A stretch of 64,000 bases of DNA from Clostridium acetireducens DSM 10703 (lineage in GTDB: Bacteria; Bacillota; Clostridia; Clostridiales; Clostridiaceae). The notes below the pieces were generated by a model. It had not been told where the DNA came from, did not search any database, and saw only the letters and a program-made list of their open reading frames with translations. The position numbers and the translations under genes are program-made. The stretch covers positions 1 through 64,000 of the forward strand of contig NZ_LZFO01000008.1 in the NCBI RefSeq assembly GCF_001758365.1, read 5' to 3'. Positions 46,860-55,732 of this stretch are shown here, one piece after another; within the stretch, counting starts at the first letter, position 1; the number at the start of each line of letters is the position of its first letter.

Positions 46860-47867
46860 ATGATAAAATTCTTAAAAAAATATTCTAGAAAACTCAACAA
46901 ATTCAATACTTCACCTAAAACACATAAAATTGAAAAAGAAGAATTTAATTATGAAGAAAAAAGGTTACCAGAAGAAAATGATTATGATAATTTAAATAAA
47001 ATAATTAAAAAAAATAAAATACAAAATTCAGATACAATTTTTGATTCTGTGAAAAATATTGTAAAAAAAATTAAAGAAAGTTTAAATATACAAAAGGCAA
47101 AATCTAAGGAAGGATTTGAAAAAATATGCAATTTAGCAAATGAAATAAACAATATAACTTTAAATGCAGAAGAAATAAAAATTAAGTGTGATAAATGCAG
47201 AGAGGATAAAGACTTAGGTGTATGTGAAATACAAAAATTAGATGAAACATTTGAAGCTAATAAAAATAGTATAAAGGATTTAAAAAACAATATAGAGACT
47301 TTAATGGTGAAGTCTGAAGCTATAGGAAATATATTAGAGACCATAGGGGCTATATCTAAAAAAACTAATATTTTAGCATTAAATGCAGCTATAGAAGCGG
47401 CAAAAGCAGGAGAAGCTGGAAAAGGATTTTCAGTAGTGGCAGATGAAATTAGAAAATTGGCAAAGGAAACAGTAAAAGCTTCTGAAAATATAAAAGGCAT
47501 TGTAATAGAAATTCAAAAGGAAATAGATAGTACTAAGAAAAATATGGATAAAGAAAGAAATATGATAAGTAAAGCAGGAAACGCTTTAAATACAGTTAGT
47601 AATACTTTTGAAAACATAGAAGAGTCTATTTTGGATACTACTTTTGGAGTAAACATACTATATAGACAAATAGAACAAATAAACGAAAACAACAAAGCTG
47701 TATTAGAATTTTTTCAAACTAATGAAGATATTTATAATGAATTAGAAGTATGTGGGGATAAAGTAGAAAACTATATTGAAAATTATAATAATAATATAAA
47801 AAGTTTTTTTGATGAATTTCAAAATCTAAAAAATAAAAAAGTAAAAATTAAGGGGGAAGTAGTGTGA
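46860..47867 (+). CDS. Soluble MCP-like chemoreceptor signalling protein
   Basis: 335 residues, predicted cytoplasmic: no transmembrane segment. The signalling tip is clear, [41 protein letters not shown], within a long helical coiled coil. Upstream of the hairpin is a cysteine-bearing stretch [15 protein letters not shown] (about 108-122), which could bind metal or an iron-sulfur cluster. There is no recognisable ligand-binding domain. Its promoter has a Fur box and the genes after it belong to iron-uptake families, so an iron- or redox-linked signalling role is inferred, not shown. It overlaps the next gene by 4 bp. Confidence 0.8.
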   Translation: MIKFLKKYSRKLNKFNTSPKTHKIEKEEFNYEEKRLPEENDYDNLNKIIKKNKIQNSDTIFDSVKNIVKKIKESLNIQKAKSKEGFEKICNLANEINNITLNAEEIKIKCDKCREDKDLGVCEIQKLDETFEANKNSIKDLKNNIETLMVKSEAIGNILETIGAISKKTNILALNAAIEAAKAGEAGKGFSVVADEIRKLAKETVKASENIKGIVIEIQKEIDSTKKNMDKERNMISKAGNALNTVSNTFENIEESILDTTFGVNILYRQIEQINENNKAVLEFFQTNEDIYNELEVCGDKVENYIENYNNNIKSFFDEFQNLKNKKVKIKGEVV

Positions 47868-48184
47868 GTGTATTAGTAGTAGGCGGAGATAAAATAGACA
47901 ATATTAAAGAAAATTTGAAAGATGTAGGTTTTGACAAAATAAAACATGTAAGTGGAAGGAGAAAAAAGCATAGACAAGTTCAAATTCCTGCTAATATAGA
48001 TTTAGTATTAGTACTTACAGATTTTATAGGACATAAAGTAGCTGAAACTATAAAAAATCAATCAAAAAGTTCGGATGTAAAAATTATATATTCAAAACGC
48101 TCTTGGATAAATATTGAGAAATCTTTAAAAAATGATGGTTGGATAAATTATGGTAAATACTTTAATATAAAAAAAAGGAGATGA
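47864..48184 (+). CDS. DUF2325 family protein
   Basis: 106 residues, start GTG 47864 overlapping the MCP stop. [33 protein letters not shown], then [19 protein letters not shown] and IIYSKRSW, match the DUF2325 family, a small Rossmann-like fold of unknown function. The position in a Fur-box operon next to feo genes is the only functional hint. RKK and RKKHRQ basic patches might contact nucleic acid; that is speculation. Confidence 0.85.
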   Translation: MSVLVVGGDKIDNIKENLKDVGFDKIKHVSGRRKKHRQVQIPANIDLVLVLTDFIGHKVAETIKNQSKSSDVKIIYSKRSWINIEKSLKNDGWINYGKYFNIKKRR

Positions 48185-48188
48185 TTTT

Positions 48189-48461
48189 ATGATTATTAGG
48201 CTTTTAAAAGAATTTTCTAAGAGTAATAGCTATTCAAAATACAATACATCTAAAAAATTAGGTGTTTCTCCAGAAATTGTAGATGCTATGTTTAATAAGC
48301 TAATTTCTCTTAACTATATAGAAAAAGTGAAAAATTATAATTGTAGCGGAAACTGTGGTTTAAATTGTTCTAAAAATGGTTGTAGTTGTGGCACAAGTGG
48401 CGAACTTGTGAGTATGTGGAAAATTACATCAAAAGGCAAAAGTGCTTTAAAAAGGATGTAG
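48189..48461 (+). CDS. FeoC-like winged-helix protein with cysteine cluster
   Basis: 90 residues. An N-terminal winged helix (LLKEFSKSNSYSKYNTSKKLGVSPEIVDAMFNKLISLNYIEKV) is followed by six cysteines in CSGNCGLNCSKNGCSCG (about 55-71). FeoC proteins carry a similar cysteine-rich wing that binds an iron-sulfur cluster and modulates FeoB or feo transcription. Located in the Fur-box operon before feoAAB. It could sense iron or oxygen. Start ATG after AAGGAGATG. Confidence 0.8.
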   Translation: MIIRLLKEFSKSNSYSKYNTSKKLGVSPEIVDAMFNKLISLNYIEKVKNYNCSGNCGLNCSKNGCSCGTSGELVSMWKITSKGKSALKRM

Positions 48462-48464
48462 CCT

Positions 48465-49067
48465 ATGAGTAAACATATAATAAGTAGATTTATTAATACT
48501 ATAAGCAAAAAAGATGATAAGGAATATTTATTTGCAATACTTTTATATTTTATAGCACCAACTATTCATGGTGTAAAACCTTCTACTATTGTAACTTTAA
48601 AACATCAAGGAAGAAATTTAAATAGTCTTTGGAATAAACACAAAGAAGAATTTAAAAACAGTTATAATGTAGAATTTTATGAAATAAAAAGTGATAATGA
48701 AAGCACTACTATACTTTTTTATCATTTAGAAGAACTTACCAATACTTTAAAATGTAATGAAAACTTAGTTTTTTTAAATAAATTTGGATACACAGAAGAT
48801 ATGACAGTAGAAGAATGTATAGAATATTTGAAAAGCAGATTTGATTTTAATGGATGTCCTCATGAAATGGGAATATTTTTAGGAATACCTATAGAAGATG
48901 TAATTACTTTTATGGAAAATCCAGATAAAAAGTGTGTTATGTGTGGCTATTGGAAGGTATTTAATAATGTAGAAAAGGCAAGAAAAAAGTTTTATGATTA
49001 TGATAAATCTAAAATTAAAATTATAAGAAATATATTAAGTAGTGACATAGAAACATACTCAGTTTAA
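48465..49067 (+). CDS. DUF3793 family protein
   Basis: 200 residues starting 3 bp after the FeoC-like gene. C-terminal CPHEMGIFLGIPIEDVITFMENPDKKCVMCGYWKVFNNVEKA matches the DUF3793 family, and the start SKHIISRFINTI with IAPTIHGVKPSTIV is also typical. The CVMCGYW pair of cysteines is well placed for metal binding. The family has no defined function, but in clostridia it is often found near Feo transport genes, as here. Confidence 0.82.
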   Translation: MSKHIISRFINTISKKDDKEYLFAILLYFIAPTIHGVKPSTIVTLKHQGRNLNSLWNKHKEEFKNSYNVEFYEIKSDNESTTILFYHLEELTNTLKCNENLVFLNKFGYTEDMTVEECIEYLKSRFDFNGCPHEMGIFLGIPIEDVITFMENPDKKCVMCGYWKVFNNVEKARKKFYDYDKSKIKIIRNILSSDIETYSV

Positions 49068-49113
49068 TAAGGCAATATATGCAGCATATTAAAGCATGTA
49101 TTTTTTTATAAAA

Positions 49114-49140
49114 TATAATTGATAATGAATATCGATATCA
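49114..49140 (+). promoter_or_regulatory. Fur box upstream of feoAAB
   Basis: TATAAT (49114-49119) immediately followed by TGATAATGAATATC (49120-49133) within a longer imperfect palindrome to 49140. It matches the 7-1-7 Fur pattern TGATAATnATTATCA at most positions. It lies just before the feoA ribosome-binding site. Confidence 0.7.
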
Positions 49141-49159
49141 CATAAAAGGAGGAGTAGGT

Positions 49160-49396
49160 GTGGGTGACTTAACATTAAGCGATGTAGATGTAAACACTAC
49201 AGTAAAAGTAGTTAACATTAAGCCAGGAAGTAAAGTAAAAAGAAGATTAATGGATATGGGAATCATACGAGGAACAAAAATCAAAGTAGAAGGAAAAGCC
49301 CCTTTAGGAGATCCAATTTCAATTATAATAAGAGGATACCATTTGACATTAAGATCTAATGAGGCAAAAGACATTTTAGTAAAGGGGGAAGTATAG
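49160..49396 (+). CDS. feoA: Ferrous iron transport protein A (first copy)
   Basis: 78-residue SH3-like protein: VNTTVKVVNIKPGSKVKRRLMDMGIIRGTKIKVEGKAPLGDPISIIIRGYHLTLR with the usual C-terminal IRGxxLxLRxxEAxxI. It assists FeoB at the membrane. GTG 49160 is 6 bases after AGGAGG. Its TAG stop overlaps the GTG start of the second feoA by one base. Confidence 0.9.
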   Translation: MGDLTLSDVDVNTTVKVVNIKPGSKVKRRLMDMGIIRGTKIKVEGKAPLGDPISIIIRGYHLTLRSNEAKDILVKGEV

Positions 49397-49674
49397 TGGA
49401 GTGTAGAGGATTTGGAAGAAGAAAAAGAGGAAACAGAGGAAATAGATTTAAAGGTATGCCTTTAAATTTAGCCACTAGAGGTACTAGGGTTAGAATAGAG
49501 TGTATTATGGGAAATGAAAATATAGTTATAAGGCTGAAAGAAATGGGACTAATTAATGGAAAAATAATAAGTATAGCCAAAAATGATGTAGGCTCTTTAA
49601 TATTAGGATTAGATGATAGTAGAATAATTTTAGCAAGAGGTATGGCTTCAAAAATATTAGTAAGTGAAATATAA
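49396..49674 (+). CDS. FeoA-like protein (second copy) with basic N-terminal extension
   Basis: 92 residues: an arginine/glycine-rich N-terminus (FGRRKRGNRGNRFKG) is followed by a FeoA-type SH3 domain (MPLNLATRGTRVRIECIMGNENIVIRLKEMG, ending SRIILARGMASKILV). Tandem feoA genes before feoB are common in clostridia. The basic tail is unlike the first copy and may contact RNA, DNA or membrane. GTG start overlaps the previous stop. Confidence 0.85.
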   Translation: MECRGFGRRKRGNRGNRFKGMPLNLATRGTRVRIECIMGNENIVIRLKEMGLINGKIISIAKNDVGSLILGLDDSRIILARGMASKILVSEI

Positions 49675-49690
49675 ATAGGAGGTAAGAGAT

Positions 49691-51733
49691 ATGGAGAAAG
49701 TAATAGCTTTAGTAGGCAATCCAAACTGTGGAAAAACAAGTCTATTTAATGCCCTTACTGGTGCCAAGCAGCATGTGGGAAACTGGGCAGGTGTTACTGT
49801 AGAAAAAAAAGAAGGAAAGCTAAATTTTAATGGTGAGGAAATAACTGTAGTAGACTTGCCAGGAACATATAGTTTAGGAGCGTATTCAGAAGACGAAAAA
49901 GTAGCTAGGGATTTTATATTAAAAGACAAGCCTTCTGTAATTATAAATGTAGTAGATTCTACAAATATAGAAAGAAATTTATACTTAACTACTCAACTTT
50001 TAGAAATGAATGCTAATGTAGTTTTAGCTGCCAATATGCTAGATGAAGCTAAAAATAAAAATATAGATATAAATATTAAGGAATTATCTAAAAAGCTAGG
50101 AGTAAAAATTTTAGGCACAGTAGCTACAAAAGGTGAAGGAATAAAAGAACTTATAGAAGAAACAGTAAAAGAAGCAGAATTAAAAGAAAAGGGTAAACGA
50201 GAATTAAATTATGGAGAAGATTTTTATAAATATGCAAAGGAAATAAAATTATTACTTTTACAAAATAATATAAATATAGGTTATCCTTTAGAATGGACAG
50301 CCATAAAATTATTAGAAAATGATGAAGATATAATAGAAGAAGTAGGAAAAAGAGAAAAAGGTGAAAATGTTATACACTATTTAAAATCAATTCAAGAAAA
50401 CATAGAAAAAGAATTAGCTATGGATTCTGAAACTTTAGTAGTAGACAAAAGATATGAGTTTATATCTAATATTACAGATGAGTGTGTAAAGAGAGAAGAA
50501 GAATATAAAGAAAATATATCAGATAAGATAGATAAAGTAGTAACAAATAGGTGGCTTGGAATACCTTTATTCGCTATTATAATGTTTTTTATGTATCAAA
50601 TAACAATGCAATTTGGAAATGAATATTTAGGTGGATTTGTAGCAGATGGATTTGAATCTTTAGGTGAAAGTTTAGAAGCATATCTTACTGCTAATGGAGC
50701 TCCAGAATTACTTATTTCTTTTGTAAGTGATGGACTTATAGGAGGAATGGGATCAGTTTTAGAATTTGTACCTTTAATATTTGTTATGTATTTCCTTATA
50801 TCTATATTAGAAGACAGTGGTTACATGGCAAGAGCAGCTTATGTTATGGATAGATTTATGACATCTATTGGTCTTCACGGAAAAACAGCTATTTCTATGA
50901 TTATAGGAAGTGGATGTAATGTAGCGGGAGTAATGTCTACAAGAACTTTAGAAAGCAAAAAAGACAGAATGATAGCTATATTAATAAACCCTTTTATATC
51001 TTGTACAGCAAAACTTCCAGTATATGCTCTTTTTGCAGCAGCATTTTTTGGTGGCAAAAAAGTAGGACCTTTTTCATCTAGTGGTATAGTAATATTTTCA
51101 CTTTATGTATTAGGAATATTAGTAGCTATAATAATGGGAAAAATATTTAGTAAAACTTTATTTAAAGGTGAAAATTCTTACTTTGTAATGGAACTTCCTC
51201 CTTACAGAATACCTACAGCTAAAAGTGTATTTATACACATGTGGGAAAAAGCAGGAGCTTTCCTAAAAAAAGCAGGAACAATAATATTTGGAGTTGTTGT
51301 AGCTGTTTGGATACTTTCAAATATTCCTTTTGGAGTAGAACCAGCTTCTGAGTATAGTGTATTAGGAAGAATTGGAGGATTTATTGCACCTATTTTCAAA
51401 CCAGCAGGTTTTGGAACTTGGCAAGCAGGAGTATCTTTATTTACAGGAATTTTAGCAAAAGAAACTATAATAGCTACTTTAGGATCAGTTTATGCAGCAG
51501 GAGAAGGTGCACAATTAACACAATCTATTCAACAAATATTTACTCCACTTAGTGCTTATGCATTTATGGTTATATCACTTTTATATACTCCTTGTGCAGC
51601 AACTATAGGTACAATCAAAAGAGAAACAAACTCCGGAAAATGGGCTCTTTTTGTAGCAGCTTATACTTTTGCAGTAGGTTGGTTAGTAGCAGTTTTAGTA
51701 TATCAAGTAGGAAGACTTATGGGACTTAACTAA
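49691..51733 (+). CDS. feoB: Ferrous iron transporter FeoB
   Basis: 680-residue GTPase-linked Fe2+ permease. G1 ALVGNPNCGKTSLFNALTG, G3 DLPGTYSLG and G4 ANMLDE form the N-terminal G domain (1-165). A linker is followed by the membrane part with the two Gate motifs (SGCNVAGVMSTRTLESKKDR with INPFISCTAKLPVYALF; LLYTPCAATIGTIKRET). Length is normal. Start ATG after ATAGGAGGT, 16 bp after the second feoA. The Fur box at 49114-49140 predicts induction under iron shortage. Confidence 0.96.
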   Translation: MEKVIALVGNPNCGKTSLFNALTGAKQHVGNWAGVTVEKKEGKLNFNGEEITVVDLPGTYSLGAYSEDEKVARDFILKDKPSVIINVVDSTNIERNLYLTTQLLEMNANVVLAANMLDEAKNKNIDINIKELSKKLGVKILGTVATKGEGIKELIEETVKEAELKEKGKRELNYGEDFYKYAKEIKLLLLQNNINIGYPLEWTAIKLLENDEDIIEEVGKREKGENVIHYLKSIQENIEKELAMDSETLVVDKRYEFISNITDECVKREEEYKENISDKIDKVVTNRWLGIPLFAIIMFFMYQITMQFGNEYLGGFVADGFESLGESLEAYLTANGAPELLISFVSDGLIGGMGSVLEFVPLIFVMYFLISILEDSGYMARAAYVMDRFMTSIGLHGKTAISMIIGSGCNVAGVMSTRTLESKKDRMIAILINPFISCTAKLPVYALFAAAFFGGKKVGPFSSSGIVIFSLYVLGILVAIIMGKIFSKTLFKGENSYFVMELPPYRIPTAKSVFIHMWEKAGAFLKKAGTIIFGVVVAVWILSNIPFGVEPASEYSVLGRIGGFIAPIFKPAGFGTWQAGVSLFTGILAKETIIATLGSVYAAGEGAQLTQSIQQIFTPLSAYAFMVISLLYTPCAATIGTIKRETNSGKWALFVAAYTFAVGWLVAVLVYQVGRLMGLN

Positions 51734-51751
51734 AAATCAATTAAAATAATG

Positions 51752-52055
51752 AAAAATAAATGAAACAGCTTAAAATTTTCAGGCACATAAAAAATATATA
51801 ATGCCTTCACTGTACTTTGCAAATAAATCATTGCATTAAGAGACTCTAAGCATTAAAAATGGAAAAACTCCTACCCAATTTATGCCCCGTCCTTGGGGCG
51901 GAAATTGGCTCATCACGTCCTGTGATGAATTACGGAGTTTTTCTATTTTTAATACTAAGAGTCTCTAAAATTTATTCAAATTATTTGCAAAGTACAGTGA
52001 AGGCATTATATATTTTTTATGTGCCTGAAAATTTTAAGCTGTTTCATTTATTTTT
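51752..52055. repeat. Family B palindrome, copy B4
   Basis: 304-bp inverted repeat. The locus-specific outer arms are long, with CAGCTTAAAATTTTCAGGCA on the left exactly complementary to the right end, and AATGCCTTCACTGTACTTTG likewise. Neither sequence is found in the other copies. Core orientation as B1, with GCCCC-GTCCTT-GGGGC. Directly follows feoB, so it may terminate that operon. Confidence 0.9.
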
Positions 52056-52122
52056 TATAGAGTATCCATGTTTATTTGCCTAATATATGTATTAATATGA
52101 TATTATAAATATATAAATCTGT

Positions 52123-52182
52123 TAGAATAAGGATAGTATAGACTATCCTTATTCTATATGAAGCCCTACCCTTGTGGTAGGG
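52123..52182 (+). promoter_or_regulatory. Two hairpins in the leader of the response regulator
   Basis: Perfect 15-bp stem TAGAATAAGGATAGT / ACTATCCTTATTCTA (52123-52137, 52142-52156) with a 4-nt loop, then CCCTACC-cttgt-GGTAGGG (52164-52182). Neither has a T run. They lie 38-97 bp before the regulator gene and may be structured leader RNA or DNA operator sites. Confidence 0.5.
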
Positions 52183-52219
52183 GAGGTTTGCTGATAAAAC
52201 TATTATTAAGGAGATAACT

Positions 52220-52891
52220 ATGAAAGAAAAAATATTAATAATTGAAGATGAAAAAAAATTAGCTCATGTTATGGGTCTTTATTTAAAAAAGGAAGGTTAT
52301 GATGTTTTTTATGCTTATGATGGGCTAGAAGGTGAAGAATTTATAGAAAATAATAGTTATGATATGGTTATACTAGATATTATGATGCCTAAAAAAGATG
52401 GATGGTCTTTACTTAAAAAAATAAAGTCTATATGTAATGATACAAAAGTAATATTAACTACTGCAAGAGGTGAAGAAGATGATAGAATATTTGGATTAGA
52501 ACTAGGTGCAGATGATTATATGGTTAAACCCTTAAGCATGAGGGAATTAGTTTTAAGAGTAAATTTAAGAATAAAGACTAAAACTAATAATGTAAATAAT
52601 ACTTTAATTTTTGATAATTTAACTATAAATCAATCTAATAGAGAAGTTTTAGAAAATAATAAAAAAATAAATTTAACTCCTAAGGAATTTGAACTTTTAT
52701 TATTTTTATGCAAAAATCCTAATCAAGTCTTTAATAGAAGTGAAGTTTTAGATAAAATATGGGGGTACGATTTTATGGGAGATACTAGAACTGTAGATAC
52801 TCATATAAAAAATTTAAGAGAAAAAATTAAATTTTGTGCAAATCACATAAAAACTGTATGGGGAGTAGGTTATAAAATTGATATAAATTAA
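52220..52891 (+). CDS. OmpR/PhoB-family response regulator
   Basis: 223 residues. Receiver with acidic IEDEKK, Asp53 (VILDIMMPK) and the conserved lysine in YMVKPLSMREL. Winged-helix domain LTPKEFELLLFLCKNPNQVFNRSEVLDKIWGYDFMGDTRTVDTHI ending TVWGVGYKI. Start ATG after AAGGAGATA. The sensor gene 12 bp downstream has lost its kinase domain, so this regulator may be phosphorylated by another kinase or be non-functional as a pair. Confidence 0.92.
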   Translation: MKEKILIIEDEKKLAHVMGLYLKKEGYDVFYAYDGLEGEEFIENNSYDMVILDIMMPKKDGWSLLKKIKSICNDTKVILTTARGEEDDRIFGLELGADDYMVKPLSMRELVLRVNLRIKTKTNNVNNTLIFDNLTINQSNREVLENNKKINLTPKEFELLLFLCKNPNQVFNRSEVLDKIWGYDFMGDTRTVDTHIKNLREKIKFCANHIKTVWGVGYKIDIN

Positions 52892-52903
52892 GAGGTTTTA
52901 ATT

Positions 52904-53554
52904 ATGAGTAAATTAACTAAAAAATTAATTAAATATTACATTTATATAATAACTGCAACAATTATACTATGCTTTATAGGCAGTAGTTTATTTTTGTCTA
53001 AATTTTATTTAAATCAACAATATAATGAATTAAAATCTTTAACAGAAGATATACATAATTCTTTAGAAAAAAAAGAAAATATCTATATTAATTCTAATAT
53101 AAAGGTATTTTTAATAAAGGATAATTCTGTAATACATATATCTAAAGGAAATATGGCTTTAATGCACTTTATGAGAAATATTGATTTTACTTCTTTAAAT
53201 ACTAAAGGCAAAATAACTACTGCTAACAATGATTCTTTTATGTATTATAATTTAAAAACTTCTATAGGAAACATATTGGTTTTTAAAAATTCTATACCTT
53301 ACAAGCAGTATTTAAAAATAACTTACATTATATTAATATCTGTATTTATTATTTCTCTATTTCTTTCTATACCCCTTACTTCTTATATAGGCAAGAAATT
53401 ATCTTATCCTATTTTACAACTAAAAGACATTTCTGAGGAAATAGCTAAAGGTAATTTTAATGTAGACTTAAAATTAAAAACAAATGATGAAATAGAGGAT
53501 TTATATAACTCCTTTAAATTTATATTATGTGTACATAATAAACTAAAATTATGA
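52904..53554 (+). pseudogene. Truncated sensor kinase (sensor and HAMP only)
   Basis: 216 residues: TM1 (about 12-34), a 100-residue extracytoplasmic loop, TM2 (about 137-160) and a HAMP segment (YPILQLKDISEEIAKGNFNVDLKLKTNDEIEDLYNSF). The expected HisKA and ATPase domains are absent: the frame ends KFILCVHNKLKL, and nothing kinase-like remains before palindrome B5, which starts 33 bp later at 53588. Most likely the 3' half was lost in an event involving the palindrome. The remnant might still be expressed as a membrane protein. Confidence 0.8.
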
Positions 53555-53587
53555 TATATATTTGTGATAATTGTGATGAAATTGTGA

Positions 53588-53983
53588 AATTTAATTATCA
53601 TTATGTTGTTGAATAAAAAATTACTGATATAATTTGAATATAGAAAATAATTAAAAATAATTTGTATAAAAATAATAATACAGCCTCATAAAGAGAGTTT
53701 GTAAATAATTAGAATAAATTTTAGACACTCTTAGAATAAAAAATAAAAAAACTCCGTAATTCATCACAGGACGTGATGAGCCAATTTCCGCCCCAAGGAC
53801 GGGGCATAAATTGGGTAGGAGTTTTTTTATTTTTTATTCTTAGAGTGTCTTAATGAAATGACTTATTTACAAACTCTCTTTATGAGGCTGTATTATTATT
53901 TTTATACAAATTATTTTTAATTATTTTCTATATTCAAATTATATCAGTGATTTTTTATTCAACAATATAATGATAATTAAATT
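53588..53983. repeat. Family B palindrome, copy B5
   Basis: 396-bp inverted repeat with core orientation as B2. Outer arms AATTTAATTATCATTAT, then TTGTTGAATAAAAAATnACT and TATAATTTGAATATAG, pair with two mismatches. Locus-specific ACAGCCTCATAAAGAGAG pairs with its complement. It lies where the kinase domain of the preceding gene should be. Confidence 0.9.
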
Positions 53984-54048
53984 AGGATTTTCACTTTATT
54001 TTTTAAGAAGAATGAAACAGTAGATATTTTTTTAATAATATGAATACA

Positions 54049-54077
54049 TTGACATATTAATATAGTAATGATAGTAT
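54049..54077 (+). promoter_or_regulatory. Promoter of the thiamin operon
   Basis: TTGACA (54049-54054), 17 bp, TAGTAT (54072-54077), about 20 bp before the TPP riboswitch. Confidence 0.55.
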
Positions 54078-54098
54078 AAACTTAAATGAATAATTAAA

Positions 54099-54195
54099 CA
54101 CAGGGGAGCTGATTAGGCAGCTGAGAGTAAGAAATTTAATTCTTTGACCCTAGTTACCTGAACTGGATAATGCCAGCGTAGGAAGTGTAGGGGTA
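54099..54195 (+). promoter_or_regulatory. TPP riboswitch (THI box)
   Basis: Conserved blocks CAGGGGAGC, GGCAGCTGAGAGTAAGAA, GACCCTAGTTACCTGAACTG and GGATAATGCCAGCGTAGGAA in order. Located upstream of thiW-thiD-thiM-thiE with a terminator between. It should reduce expression when thiamin pyrophosphate is abundant. Confidence 0.96.
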
Positions 54196-54207
54196 ATATT
54201 AGTTTAT

Positions 54208-54237
54208 AACACAATTCCTTCTGGGATTGTGTTTTTT
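54208..54237 (+). terminator. Terminator of the TPP riboswitch
   Basis: AACACAATTCC (54208-54218) pairs with GGGATTGTGTT with one G-T pair and is followed by a T run. Confidence 0.85.
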
Positions 54238-54284
54238 GGTTTCTAGGCATTGCCTATTATGCTTCTTTAAAAGGAGGAATAATT

Positions 54285-54779
54285 ATGAAAACTAAAAAAT
54301 TAACTTTTTCAGCTCTTATGATAGCTATTGGAATAATAGCAGGAAATTTAATTTATATACCTGTAGGTATATCTAAATGTTTTCCAGTACAGCATATTAT
54401 TAATATTTTAACAGCAGTAGCTTTAGGACCAGCTTATTCTGTAAGTATTGCTTTTGCTATATCTCTTTTAAGAAACATGCTAGGTACAGGCTCTTTATTA
54501 GCTTTTCCAGGAAGTATGATAGGAGCTTTTTTAGCAGGGTATATTTATAAAAAAACTAATAAAAATTTATATGCTATACTAGGAGAAGTAGTAGGAACAG
54601 GTATTTTAGGAGCTTTAGCTGCTTATCCTATAGCAAAATTTATAATAGGAAAAGATGTAGCAGTATTTTTCTTTATGATTCCTTTTTCCATAAGTACTAT
54701 AGGAGGAAGTATAATTGCATATTTATTACTAAAAGTAAATGAAAATGTAAAAATACTTAAAAATTTTGGAATTAAGTAA
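54285..54779 (+). CDS. thiW: ThiW, thiazole/thiamin-precursor ECF S component
   Basis: 164 residues, five or six hydrophobic segments. KLTFSALMIAIGIIAGNLIYIPVGISKCFPVQHIINILTAVALGP and LLRNMLGTGSLLAFPGSMIGAFLAG match ThiW, an S component thought to import the thiazole precursor. It is under the TPP riboswitch, followed by genes that phosphorylate HMP and thiazole and join them, which fits salvage. Start ATG after AAGGAGGAA. Confidence 0.92.
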   Translation: MKTKKLTFSALMIAIGIIAGNLIYIPVGISKCFPVQHIINILTAVALGPAYSVSIAFAISLLRNMLGTGSLLAFPGSMIGAFLAGYIYKKTNKNLYAILGEVVGTGILGALAAYPIAKFIIGKDVAVFFFMIPFSISTIGGSIIAYLLLKVNENVKILKNFGIK

Positions 54780-54800
54780 TTAATAAGGAGGACTTTTAAA

Positions 54801-55622
54801 ATGAAAAAAGTATTAACTATAGCAGGCTCAGATAGTAGTGGAGGAGCTGGTATTCAAGCAGATTTAAAAACTTTTTCTGCTCATGGAGTCTTTGGAATGA
54901 GTGTTATAACAGCAGTTACTGCTCAAAACACTCAAGGAGTATGGGCAGTAGAGGATATGTCTAAAGAGATTATAGGAAAACAAATTGATGCTATATTTGA
55001 AGACATTGAAGTGGATGCTGTAAAAATTGGCATGGTTTCTAAAATTGAAACTATAGAAATAATTGCTGAAAAATTAAAACAATATAAACCTAAAAATATA
55101 GTATTAGATCCAGTTATGATTTCTAAAAGTGGTTTTGATTTATTAAGACCGGAATCTAAAAAAGCTTTAATAGAAAAACTAATACCTTTATCTACATTAA
55201 TAACACCAAATATTCCAGAAACAGAGGCTATTTTAAGCAAAATAAATAACAAAGAAGTAGAAACTATAGAAGATATGAAAAAAGCAGCTAAAGACATATA
55301 CACTATGGGACCTAAAAGTGTATTAATAAAAGGTGGACATTTAAAAGGAGAAGCTATAGATATATTATATGATGGGAAAAATATTAGTGAATTTAAAAAT
55401 GCTAGAATAAATACAAAAAATACTCACGGCACAGGTTGTACATTGTCTTCTGCTATAACTTCCAATTTAGCTTTAGGATATTCTATGAAAGAATCAGTAA
55501 AACTAGCTAAAGAATATATAACTGTAGCTATTGAAAACTCTCTTGATATAGGTAAGGGCGTAGGACCTACTAATCACTTTTACACTTTATACAAAAAAGC
55601 AGGTATTTTAGATTTAAAATAA
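54801..55622 (+). CDS. thiD: HMP/HMP-phosphate kinase
   Basis: 273-residue ribokinase-like enzyme that phosphorylates hydroxymethylpyrimidine twice. TIAGSDSSGGAGIQADLKTFSAHGVFGMSVITAVTAQNT at the N-terminus, VLDPVMISKSG, and the anion-hole motif NTHGTGCTLSSAI near the C-terminus. It lies 21 bp after thiW with AAGGAGGA. Its product is one substrate of ThiE. Confidence 0.95.
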   Translation: MKKVLTIAGSDSSGGAGIQADLKTFSAHGVFGMSVITAVTAQNTQGVWAVEDMSKEIIGKQIDAIFEDIEVDAVKIGMVSKIETIEIIAEKLKQYKPKNIVLDPVMISKSGFDLLRPESKKALIEKLIPLSTLITPNIPETEAILSKINNKEVETIEDMKKAAKDIYTMGPKSVLIKGGHLKGEAIDILYDGKNISEFKNARINTKNTHGTGCTLSSAITSNLALGYSMKESVKLAKEYITVAIENSLDIGKGVGPTNHFYTLYKKAGILDLK

Positions 55623-55732
55623 AAATATTAAATATTATTGATTTATTATGACTTATTAAATAATATTTAGGTAACAGTAACATATATTATAAGAAAAATT
55701 ATACATGTAACAAATGAAAGGTGGCTTTAAAA

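Noticed and set aside
51859-52083. Reading frame of 74 codons across palindrome B4
   Set aside because: It lies entirely inside the repeat core and arm, has no ribosome-binding site, and its sequence is just the translated repeat.
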